From contig NZ_RJUE01000001.1 in assembly GCF_024343735.1 (NCBI RefSeq), positions 1-64,000 of the forward strand: 64,000 bases of DNA. Reading direction: 5' to 3'. A model generated the notes under the pieces. It had not been told where the DNA came from. It did no database searches and worked only from the letters and a program-made list of their open reading frames with translations. The translations under genes were made by a program, and so were the position numbers. Position 1 is the first letter of the stretch. Each line of letters opens with the position of its first letter. Positions 35,873-43,549 of this stretch are shown one piece after another. The DNA comes from Lacihabitans sp. CCS-44. GTDB lineage: Bacteria; Bacteroidota; Bacteroidia; Cytophagales; Spirosomataceae.

Positions 35873-37114
35873 TTACTTGGTCACCACTTTTATTTTTGGG
35901 AAGTTACCACCGTTTCCACCAGATCCAGCATCAATTCTAATCGTATTTACGCCTTTCCTTAGCAGTACTTTCTTTACGGCAAATGCTCTTTTATTGTTAA
36001 GTTTAAGATCTCCTCCCTCAGAGAATGCAGTTATTTTAATTTGTAATCTCTCATTAGCATTCATCAAACCCGCAATACTGTCAATAACTGATATTGACTC
36101 ATTGGTGAGATCAAATGATTTGTCTAGATATTGAATACTTTTAAAATCAAACTCTGACCCCTCTGCCTTAGAAGCATCACTCACATACTGTTTAAGAGCA
36201 GTAAATTCAGTGGCATTCAGAGGCTCTTTAGTTTTCACTGAGTCTAATCTGGCATTAATCTTAACTGAATCTTTGGATACTTTATCTAGCGAATCTGCAA
36301 ACATCAATTCCTCATCCATGGACTCTACTGGGGCTTCTTCTTTGCTAAAAAAACTAAAATCACCATTTTGAGCCCACAAATAGTAGAATATTCCACCCAA
36401 TAATGCTAAGACAAAAAAACCAATGAGTATTTTTTTATTAAAAAATGTTTCTGAAGCAGAGTCGTTTCTGTAGTCTTCAGAAGGTAAACTTGCTGATGAG
36501 TTAACAACCTCCTCTTCCGCTGCTCTTGCTTCAGGCTTTTTGGGAGCCACTATTTTTGTATTTATCAATTCTTGCAAACCAAGAGCAGGAATCATCTTTT
36601 CCATTAGCGATTCTGGAGCCTTTTGTAATAATACTTCGTGATGTTGTTTCAGATAATAAATCAAACCATCTTTATCCAAATTCTCAGAATCTATTTTGTT
36701 TCCAAGCAGGTCTATTAATAACGAAGACGTAAGACCTGAAGTGATAACGGTTACATTTTTGCTCGTATTGGCATAAGAACCTATCATACTTAGCAAAGGG
36801 CTTTTGTATGCTGGAAAAATCTGACTGATAATTTTCGAACCGTCTTCAGAAACCTTCTCCATCAAACCCTTCTGAGTGAAAAGCAAAGATTTATCTTCAG
36901 GTATTGAACTTTTATTGTATTTTTCTTTAATCTGATTGTATAGCATTCCAGCACTCATGTCACTGTTAGTACGCCTTATCAATCCTGCTACCAAAGTATA
37001 GAAAACACCCTTTACTGCTACTTCAACATCTCCCAAATTATCACTAGAATACGATTTCAATTTAGCTATAAAATCTTCATTGATAATATCTTCAAAGTTT
37101 TCGAAAAGATTCAT
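35873..37114 (-). CDS. DUF937 and OmpA-like domain membrane protein
   Basis: A 413-residue protein. The N-terminal half (about 1-180) matches the DUF937 pattern: MNLFENFEDIINEDF, helices with GVFYTLVAGLIRRT, and SMIGSYANTSKNV. A Pro/Glu linker and one membrane helix (ILIGFFVLALLGGIFYYLW, about residue 235) separate it from a C-terminal domain. That domain has LQIKITAFSEGGDLKLNNKRAFAVKKVLLRKGV, an OmpA/MotB-like fold with the usual RA..V..L..G pattern but divergent. It may bind peptidoglycan, by inference. Earlier in-frame starts to 37153 exist, but the ATG at 37114 gives the conserved N terminus. It is divergent from the dehydratase. Confidence 0.72.
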   Translation of the reverse strand: MNLFENFEDIINEDFIAKLKSYSSDNLGDVEVAVKGVFYTLVAGLIRRTNSDMSAGMLYNQIKEKYNKSSIPEDKSLLFTQKGLMEKVSEDGSKIISQIFPAYKSPLLSMIGSYANTSKNVTVITSGLTSSLLIDLLGNKIDSENLDKDGLIYYLKQHHEVLLQKAPESLMEKMIPALGLQELINTKIVAPKKPEARAAEEEVVNSSASLPSEDYRNDSASETFFNKKILIGFFVLALLGGIFYYLWAQNGDFSFFSKEEAPVESMDEELMFADSLDKVSKDSVKINARLDSVKTKEPLNATEFTALKQYVSDASKAEGSEFDFKSIQYLDKSFDLTNESISVIDSIAGLMNANERLQIKITAFSEGGDLKLNNKRAFAVKKVLLRKGVNTIRIDAGSGGNGGNFPKIKVVTK

Positions 37115-37224
37115 TTTTGTGTTAAAGTTTAAAATTAGCATGCAAAAAAACAAAAAAAACGTTGTTTTACCTATATTTATGCGGGCTATTTATAATTTTA
37201 CGGTCAAATTTTATTCAATCATAA

Positions 37225-38952
37225 ATGAAAAACGACAACAAAGAAGAATTACGGAGTAGAGATTGGTTTGGAAAAACCGGTAAAGACGGATTTATTTATC
37301 GTTCATGGATTAAGAATCAAGGTTATCCTGCTCATCAGTTTAAAGGCAAACCTGTAATAGGAATTTGCAATACTTGGTCAGAAACCACACCCTGCAATGG
37401 ACATTTTAGAGAGATTGCTCAGTTTGTAAAAAACGGCATCTATGAAGCAGGAGGTTTTCCGCTAGAATTTCCGGTGATGTCCTTGGGCGAAACTATCATT
37501 AGGCCTACGGCCATGCTTTATAGAAACCTTGCTGCTATGACTGTCGAAGAAAGTATTCGTGGTAATCCTTTTGATGCTGTCGTGTTGTTGACGGGTTGTG
37601 ACAAAACCACTCCTTCCTTAGTAATGGGTGCTGCAAGTGTAGATTTACCTACCATCGTTGTGCCTGGTGGCCCGATGCTCAATGGCAGATTCCAAGGAAA
37701 GGCTATTGGATCAGGAACCGACGTTTGGAAATTTGCTGATGATTTTAGAACTGGAAAAATGTCAGCCGAGGACTTTGAAGAAGCAGAGGCCTGCATGAGT
37801 CGTTCTGCTGGTCATTGCTCTACCATGGGTACAGCCTCCACAATGGCCGTAATGACCGAAGCCTTGGGATTAACATTGCCTGGCATATCAGCAATCCCTG
37901 CAGTGGATTCTCGCAAAAAAATGCTTGCCCACATGAGCGGTATGCGAATTGTGGAAATGGTGAAAGAAAACCTTAAAATTTCGGATATCCTTACAAAAGG
38001 TGCTTTTGAAAACGCGATAAAAGTAAATGCGGCCGTTGGAGGATCTACAAATCTTATTTTGCACTTATTGGCCATTGCAGGTCGTATTGGTATAGATTTA
38101 AAACTGGAGGATTTCGACGATTTAGGTAGTAAGATTCCACTTTTGGTTAACCTTATGCCTTCAGGGAAATTCCTAATGGAAGATTTTTATTATGCAGGTG
38201 GACTACCTGTTGTAATTAAAGAAATGTCAGAAATTCTGAGGAAAGATACCATTAGTGCCAATGGAAAAAGCATCGTAGAAAACTCAGAAAAAGCCCGAAA
38301 CTGGAACCCAGAAGTTATTTTTCCATACAATGCCCCGCTCAAAGAGGAAGCAGGCATAACCGTAGTGAGAGGGAATCTTTGCCCTGATGGATCCGTAATT
38401 AAGGTTTCAGCCGCAACAGATAAACTACTGACGCACAGAGGAAAAGCAGTGGTTTTTGAGACTATAGAAGACTACCACGAAAGAATAGATGACCCTGAGT
38501 TGGACATAGACGAAAACTCCATCATGGTATTGAAAAATGCAGGGCCGAAAGGTTATCCAGGTATGCCAGAAGTGGGCAGCATGGCTCTTCCAAAAAAACT
38601 GATAGAAAAAGGAATAACGGACTTGGTAAGAATATCAGACGCACGTATGAGTGGGACTGCCTTTGGAACAGTATTTTTACATGTTTCACCTGAATCAGCA
38701 ATCGGTGGTCCATTGGCTTTTGTTCAAAATGGCGACATGATAACGGTAGATGTTCCAAACAAAAAGCTGAATCTAGATATTTCGGAAGAAGAAATGGAAA
38801 CCCGAAGAAAGAATTGGAAACCGATTGATCTTGGTTATGTAAGAGGTTATGCCAAAATGTATATTGAGTCAGTAAATCAAGCACATTTGGGTGCCGATTT
38901 TGACTACTTGGTGGGCAAGTCAGGCAGCAAAGTAAATCGAGAGTCGCATTGA
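37225..38952 (+). CDS. IlvD/Edd family sugar-acid dehydratase (L-arabinonate dehydratase-like)
   Basis: A 575-residue [Fe-S]-dependent dehydratase. The N terminus RSRDWFGKTGKDGFIYRSW is characteristic of the pentonate dehydratases (L-arabinonate/D-xylonate) rather than IlvD. Cluster cysteines are in GICNTWSETTPCNGHF, LLTGCDKTTPS and AGHCSTMGTAS. A later ARMSGTAFGTVFLHVSPE segment carries the catalytic serine region. It would convert arabinonate or a similar acid to the 2-keto-3-deoxy form. The other pathway steps are not adjacent. It lies near a NUDIX-type regulator, and the GSCFA gene follows one base after its stop, so the two are one transcript. Confidence 0.85.
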   Translation: MKNDNKEELRSRDWFGKTGKDGFIYRSWIKNQGYPAHQFKGKPVIGICNTWSETTPCNGHFREIAQFVKNGIYEAGGFPLEFPVMSLGETIIRPTAMLYRNLAAMTVEESIRGNPFDAVVLLTGCDKTTPSLVMGAASVDLPTIVVPGGPMLNGRFQGKAIGSGTDVWKFADDFRTGKMSAEDFEEAEACMSRSAGHCSTMGTASTMAVMTEALGLTLPGISAIPAVDSRKKMLAHMSGMRIVEMVKENLKISDILTKGAFENAIKVNAAVGGSTNLILHLLAIAGRIGIDLKLEDFDDLGSKIPLLVNLMPSGKFLMEDFYYAGGLPVVIKEMSEILRKDTISANGKSIVENSEKARNWNPEVIFPYNAPLKEEAGITVVRGNLCPDGSVIKVSAATDKLLTHRGKAVVFETIEDYHERIDDPELDIDENSIMVLKNAGPKGYPGMPEVGSMALPKKLIEKGITDLVRISDARMSGTAFGTVFLHVSPESAIGGPLAFVQNGDMITVDVPNKKLNLDISEEEMETRRKNWKPIDLGYVRGYAKMYIESVNQAHLGADFDYLVGKSGSKVNRESH

Positions 38953-38953
38953 T

Positions 38954-39931
38954 ATGATAGAATTCCGAACCGTTATAGAAAAAATAAATCCTGAGTTTCA
39001 GATTTTGTTGAATTCCAAAATCTTGACTTTAGGCTCTTGTTTTTCAGACGTTTTGGGAAATTATCTGGCAGAAAACAAAATTGAATGTTTAGCCAACCCA
39101 TTCGGAAATGTTTATAACCTAAGTTCTATCAGTAGCCTGCTAGAAGAACTCTTAGAACCTTCTGATAATAATGAGGACACCATCGTAGAAAACGATGGTG
39201 TCTTTTTTCATTATAATTATCATTCTGAAATTAGAGATTTTACTAAAGTCGGCCTTATTGAAAAAATAAAAGCTTTAAACCAAAGTACTGGGTCATTCTT
39301 AAAATCAGCTGATTATTTGATCATTACATTGGGTACAAGTTGGGTTTATGAGCAAAAACAAACACAGAAAATTGTTTCAAATTGCCACAAACAAAAGGCA
39401 TCATTATTCAATAAAAAACTTTTAGGCGAACAAGAACAATTAGATATTTTTGAAAATATCTATACAAAACTCAGAATATTTAATCCTGAGCTGAAAATTA
39501 TATTTACGGTGAGTCCGGTAAGGCATATCAAAGACACGCTTCAACTAAACAGCGTATCCAAATCCATTCTTAGGACTTTGTGTAATACGATAACCAACAG
39601 ATATTCTGATACTTACTATTTTCCGTCCTACGAAATTGTTATGGATGATTTGAGAGATTATAGATTTTTCAAATCTGATTTAATTCATCCAAACGAACAA
39701 GCAGAAAAATATATTCTTGATATTTTCTCTGAAACTTATTTCGATGATAATCTGAAAATTTTTATTAACTATTGGAAAAAAATCAAATCCGGGTTAGAAC
39801 ATAGACCTTTCAACCCAAATTCTGAAAATCACCAAAAATTTCTTCAAAATCTATTAACCAAAATACAAACATTTGAAAATCAAATAGATATTTCAAAAGA
39901 AAAAGAAGCTATTCAGAATCAAATCAGCTAG
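38954..39931 (+). CDS. GSCFA domain protein
   Basis: A 325-residue protein of the GSCFA family, named after the motif seen here as ILTLGSCFSDVLG near residue 30. A conserved NPFGNVYNLSSI segment follows, then FFHYNYHSEI, YLIITLGTSWVYE, FTVSPVRH with HIKDTLQLNSVSKSIL, YFPSYEIV and FFKSDLIHPNEQAEKYI. The Ser, Asp and His in GSC and DLIHP resemble an SGNH-hydrolase arrangement, and GSCFA is related to that clan. Substrate is unknown. The gene starts one base after the dehydratase stop. A terminator-like hairpin lies inside the coding sequence at 39176-39208. Confidence 0.88.
   Translation: MIEFRTVIEKINPEFQILLNSKILTLGSCFSDVLGNYLAENKIECLANPFGNVYNLSSISSLLEELLEPSDNNEDTIVENDGVFFHYNYHSEIRDFTKVGLIEKIKALNQSTGSFLKSADYLIITLGTSWVYEQKQTQKIVSNCHKQKASLFNKKLLGEQEQLDIFENIYTKLRIFNPELKIIFTVSPVRHIKDTLQLNSVSKSILRTLCNTITNRYSDTYYFPSYEIVMDDLRDYRFFKSDLIHPNEQAEKYILDIFSETYFDDNLKIFINYWKKIKSGLEHRPFNPNSENHQKFLQNLLTKIQTFENQIDISKEKEAIQNQIS
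39176..39208 (+). terminator. Intrinsic terminator-like hairpin inside the GSCFA gene
   Basis: GACACCATCGT pairs perfectly with ACGATGGTGTC around AGAAA and is followed by six T. It lies at about codon 74-85 of the GSCFA gene. Confidence 0.65.
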
Positions 39932-39994
39932 TTTAGCATTTGCCCGAACTTTAAGCCTTTTGCCAATGTTTGCTAATTTAGTATAAAACTATTC

Positions 39995-41098
39995 ATGGGA
40001 GAATTTACAGTTACAAAAGAAAAATTATTATTAGCACTAAGCACCGTTGAAGAGCCTGATCTTAAAAAAGATTTGGTGACTCTCAACATGATTTCAGATA
40101 TAGAGATCGGAGTAAATCAAGTCACTTTCACCGTAATTTTGACTACGCCTGCCTGTCCGCTCAAAGAACTGATCAAACAAAGGTGTGTTGACGCTATTCA
40201 CAGAGACTTGGGAGATGGTTTTGAGATAAACATCAACATGACTTCAAACGTCACGTCGATTTTAAACAAGAATTTACTTCTTCCGCAAGTAAAAAACATC
40301 ATCGCTATTTCCTCAGGAAAAGGTGGTGTTGGAAAATCTACCGTGACGGTAAACCTTGCAATGGCCCTAAAAAAATCAGGTGCTAAAGTCGGAATTATTG
40401 ATGCGGACATTTCTGGACCGTCGATTCCAATCATGTTTGGAGCTGAAAACATGCAGCCGATGGTTTCGGTGAAAGACGGAAAAAACTTTATTTCTCCAAT
40501 TCTACAATATGGCATCAAAATGATTTCAATAGGCTTCCTCACGCCGCCAGACAGTGCCGTGGTGTGGAGAGGTCCCATGGCCAGCCAAGCCCTAAAACAA
40601 TTCTTCGGTGATGTAGACTGGGGTGAATTAGATTACCTTTTGTTGGATTTACCTCCAGGAACTGGCGATATTCACTTGACTTTGGTTCAGACTGTACCTG
40701 TGACGGGAGCAGTTATCGTTACTACCCCTCAAAAAGTGGCTTTGGCCGATGCCACCAAAGGCGGTTCGATGTTTAGCCAAGCCAACATCAATGTGCCTAT
40801 ATTGGGAATAATTGAAAACATGGCTTATTTTACTCCCGAAGAACTTCCTGACAATAAGTACTTTATATTTGGAGAAGGAGGCGGCCAGCAATTGGCCGAC
40901 AAATTCAATGTACCCGTTTTGGGGCAAATACCTTTGGTTCAAAAAATCAGAGAAGGAGGCGACTCAGGCAGACCCATTATGATGGACGAAAGTGAAGTGG
41001 TTTCGGCTGCATTTTTCTCGGCGGCAGAGAATCTCGCCCAACAAATAGCTATCAGAAATGCTAACTTGCCAAAAACAGAACCAGTGAAAATGAGATAA
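39995..41098 (+). CDS. mrp: Mrp/ApbC/NBP35 family iron-sulfur carrier ATPase
   Basis: A 367-residue cytosolic P-loop ATPase that carries Fe-S clusters to apoproteins. An N-terminal MIP18 (DUF59) domain (about 1-85, including VILTTPACPLKELI) precedes the NTPase. The deviant Walker A is SSGKGGVGKSTVTVNLA near residue 105. Walker-type Asp residues lie in IIDADISGPSIP and LLLDLPPGTGD. The usual CxxC near the C terminus is absent: ENMAYFTPEELPDNKYFIFG lacks both cysteines, as in other Bacteroidota members I recall. nfu, another cluster carrier, lies 2.1 kb downstream. It is monocistronic, with a terminator 20 bases after the stop. Confidence 0.92.
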   Translation: MGEFTVTKEKLLLALSTVEEPDLKKDLVTLNMISDIEIGVNQVTFTVILTTPACPLKELIKQRCVDAIHRDLGDGFEININMTSNVTSILNKNLLLPQVKNIIAISSGKGGVGKSTVTVNLAMALKKSGAKVGIIDADISGPSIPIMFGAENMQPMVSVKDGKNFISPILQYGIKMISIGFLTPPDSAVVWRGPMASQALKQFFGDVDWGELDYLLLDLPPGTGDIHLTLVQTVPVTGAVIVTTPQKVALADATKGGSMFSQANINVPILGIIENMAYFTPEELPDNKYFIFGEGGGQQLADKFNVPVLGQIPLVQKIREGGDSGRPIMMDESEVVSAAFFSAAENLAQQIAIRNANLPKTEPVKMR

Positions 41099-41118
41099 AA
41101 CATTACAACATATTTTAC

Positions 41119-41148
41119 AAAAAAGACTTCTTCCGAGAGGTCTTTTTT
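41119..41148. terminator. mrp terminator
   Basis: AAAAAAGACTTCT-tccg-AGAGGTCTTTTTT with one T-G pair. A and T runs on both sides make it potentially bidirectional. Confidence 0.85.
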
Positions 41149-41219
41149 GTTTATAATTAAACACAAATTGTTCCAGATTTTTAATAACTTTCTGATTGAA
41201 AATTCAACCTGAATAATAA

Positions 41220-42563
41220 ATGAAAAATTCTAGAAGACAATTCGTGAGAAATGTGGCTTTATCAAGCTTGGCATTTCCGAGCATTTCGACTGCCTTAGCC
41301 AATTCCAGACCAAAAAGTGTAGCACCTTCAGACAAAATGAAAATTGGCTTGATTGGTTGCAAAGGAATGGGTTTCTCAAACCTACAAAGGCATATAAAAA
41401 ACAAAGGCATAGAGTGTGTTGGCTTGTGTGATGTCGACCAAAACGTCTTGGACGAACGATCGGCACAATTAGAAAAAATGCAAGGGAGCAAAGCCAAAAC
41501 CTACGGCGACTACCGACAAATGCTTGACAATAAAGACATAGATTATGTAATAGTAGGCACACCAGACCATTGGCATTGTCTAAACATGATCGGAGCTCTG
41601 GATGCAGGCAAACATGTATATGTAGAAAAACCGATTGCACACAACATGGATGAGTGCAATTTGATGGTAAAAGCAGCCAAAAAATACGGAAAAATAGTTC
41701 AAGTAGGACAATGGCAAAGAAGTGGTCCTCATTATGAAGAAGCCTTTAAGATGGTGAAGTCTGGTATGTTGGGCAAAATTCGATTGGTAAAAGTTTGGGC
41801 TTACCAGGGCTGGATGAAACCTGTAAATGTATTGCCAGACACAGCAGTTCCTAAAGGCGTAAATTACGATATGTGGCAAGGCCCTGCCCAAAGACACCCA
41901 TTTAACGAAAACCGCTTCCATTTTAACTTTAGATGGTTTTGGGATTATGCGGGAGGATTAATGACTGACTGGGGTGTACATGAAATCGATATAGCCTTAC
42001 ACGCCATGGAAGCTAAATCGCCCATATCGGTGATGGCATCTGGTGGTAAATTTGCGTATCCGGATGATGCCTCTGAAACACCAGATACTTTACAGACAGT
42101 CTTTCAATACGATGGCTTCAATATGCTTTGGGAACACGCCACGGGCATTGATGGCGGCAATTACGGAAAAACTGAGGGCATTGCATTCATAGGCAACAAC
42201 GGCACGCTGGTGGTTCATCGTGGTGGATTTGAGCTGATTCCAGAAACTTATACAGAAAATAAAGTTAAAAAAACCAAGGTTGAGCCAATACCTATTTTTA
42301 CTAAGAAAGCAGAAGATGATTATTTGTACAATCATGCTGAAAACTTCATCAATGCTATCAGAAACAACGACCCAAAATCGCTCAAATGCGGAATTGAAAC
42401 GGGTAGTATTGCGGCCATTAATGCGATAATGGGTAATATTTCTTACAAATTGGGCAGAAAAGTATTTTGGGATGAGGCAAACGGAAACTTCAAAAATGAC
42501 AAGGAAGCTAATGCGTTAATGGTCTCGCATTACAAAAATGGCTATACTTTACCCAAAGTTTAA
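41220..42563 (+). CDS. Tat-exported Gfo/Idh/MocA family oxidoreductase
   Basis: A 447-residue oxidoreductase with a twin-arginine signal (SRRQFVRNVALSSLAFPSI). The Rossmann motif is KIGLIGCKGMGFSNL, and VEKPIAHN near residue 140 carries the family Lys. GQWQRSGPHYEEAF and FRWFWDYAGGLMTDWGVHEIDIA are typical of the large exported subgroup common in Bacteroidota, often called dehydrogenases of unknown sugar. The C-terminal part includes AENFINAIRNNDPKSLKCGIETG. It differs in length and sequence from the Tat Gfo/Idh protein at 19030. It is monocistronic; a 98-base gap precedes the CAP gene. Confidence 0.88.
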   Translation: MKNSRRQFVRNVALSSLAFPSISTALANSRPKSVAPSDKMKIGLIGCKGMGFSNLQRHIKNKGIECVGLCDVDQNVLDERSAQLEKMQGSKAKTYGDYRQMLDNKDIDYVIVGTPDHWHCLNMIGALDAGKHVYVEKPIAHNMDECNLMVKAAKKYGKIVQVGQWQRSGPHYEEAFKMVKSGMLGKIRLVKVWAYQGWMKPVNVLPDTAVPKGVNYDMWQGPAQRHPFNENRFHFNFRWFWDYAGGLMTDWGVHEIDIALHAMEAKSPISVMASGGKFAYPDDASETPDTLQTVFQYDGFNMLWEHATGIDGGNYGKTEGIAFIGNNGTLVVHRGGFELIPETYTENKVKKTKVEPIPIFTKKAEDDYLYNHAENFINAIRNNDPKSLKCGIETGSIAAINAIMGNISYKLGRKVFWDEANGNFKNDKEANALMVSHYKNGYTLPKV

Positions 42564-42661
42564 AAATATTATTTGAATTTTTTAAAGGTATTTTCGTTTT
42601 AAAGTAGTTCAAGAGTTTTGGAACAAATTTTGCACCTAGCTTCCTAATTGATTGAATTCTA

Positions 42662-43147
42662 ATGCGTAAATACCTCTATTTTTTCTTTACAATTGTCTTT
42701 TTCTCGTGTGAAAAAACGGATACTTTCACGGAAGAAAAATCTATATCAACAAATGAAGACTTCCTAAAACTGGTGAACAAGGCCAGATCAGAAGGTCGAA
42801 AATGCGGAACACAATATTTTGCCGCAACCAGTCCAGTAACTTGGAACAGCGACCTTGAGAAAGCCGCCTACCTTCATAGTAAAGATATGTTTGAAAACAA
42901 ATACTTTTCTCATGTCTCAAAAAATGGAGTAGAACCCTCGGCTAGAATATTAGCTCAAAATTATTTCTTCAAATCATTTGCAGAGAATATTTATGCAGCA
43001 TCTGGATTTTCTCCAACGCCTGAAGAGATAATAATACAGTGGGTTAATAGCCCAACACATTGTGCAAACATCATGACACCAGACTTCAAAGACATGGGAA
43101 TCGGTGGATACCAAAACCACTGGACACAATTATTTGGCTCAAAATGA
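42662..43147 (+). CDS. CAP/SCP-domain lipoprotein
   Basis: A 161-residue lipoprotein. The signal peptide ends at lipobox VFFSC, making Cys16 the lipidated residue. A CAP (SCP/PR-1) domain follows. It includes FLKLVNKARSEGRKCG, PVTWNSDLEKAAYLHSKDM, the FSHVSKNG motif with the conserved His, FAENIYAASG, the IIQWVNSPTHCANIM segment and DMGIGGY near the end. The two cysteines in KCG and HCAN likely form a disulfide. CAP proteins in bacteria are surface or periplasmic proteins of uncertain activity. nfu begins 49 bases downstream. Confidence 0.88.
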   Translation: MRKYLYFFFTIVFFSCEKTDTFTEEKSISTNEDFLKLVNKARSEGRKCGTQYFAATSPVTWNSDLEKAAYLHSKDMFENKYFSHVSKNGVEPSARILAQNYFFKSFAENIYAASGFSPTPEEIIIQWVNSPTHCANIMTPDFKDMGIGGYQNHWTQLFGSK

Positions 43148-43196
43148 ACAAATATATGTCATTTTTTGTAATATTGTAAGAACTTTCACCCACCAG

Positions 43197-43448
43197 ATGG
43201 ACGAATTAATAGAAAAAGTAGAACAAGCATTAAACAATATTAGGCCTTATCTTATCGCTGATGGTGGTAATGTAGAGGTAGTTGAAATCACTCCCGATTT
43301 CACTGTAAAGTTGGAGTTTACTGGCTCATGTGGTTCGTGTCCAATGTCTTCTATGACTTTTAAAGCAGGCTTAGAAGAAGCTATTCTGAAAAACGTACCG
43401 GAAATCAAAAAAGTAGAAGCAATCAATATGGTTGCCTTCAATGCTTGA
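43197..43448 (+). CDS. nfu: NifU-like iron-sulfur scaffold/carrier (Nfu)
   Basis: An 83-residue single NifU C-terminal domain protein that binds and transfers a 4Fe-4S cluster. The cluster motif CGSCPMSS (CxxC) is intact near residue 45, within FTGSCGSCPMSSMTFKAGLE. The N-terminal NNIRPYLIADGGNVEVV is a family hallmark. The true start is the ATG at 43197, because the frame upstream to 43104 runs inside the CAP gene and gives non-homologous sequence. It likely works with the Mrp-type carrier at 39995. Confidence 0.92.
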   Translation: MDELIEKVEQALNNIRPYLIADGGNVEVVEITPDFTVKLEFTGSCGSCPMSSMTFKAGLEEAILKNVPEIKKVEAINMVAFNA

Positions 43449-43481
43449 TATTTAAAAAAATATCCATTCCTTCCCTCTAAA

Positions 43482-43504
43482 TTGCCCAATTGGCAAATTC
43501 TTTT
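43482..43504 (+). terminator. Weak terminator-like hairpin after nfu
   Basis: TTGCC-caatt-GGCAA followed by ATTC and T-rich sequence, 34 bases after the nfu stop. Confidence 0.3.
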
Positions 43505-43549
43505 TATAACTTGCAAAATTATTTTGTAGCTGCATGTCCCTAAATCACT

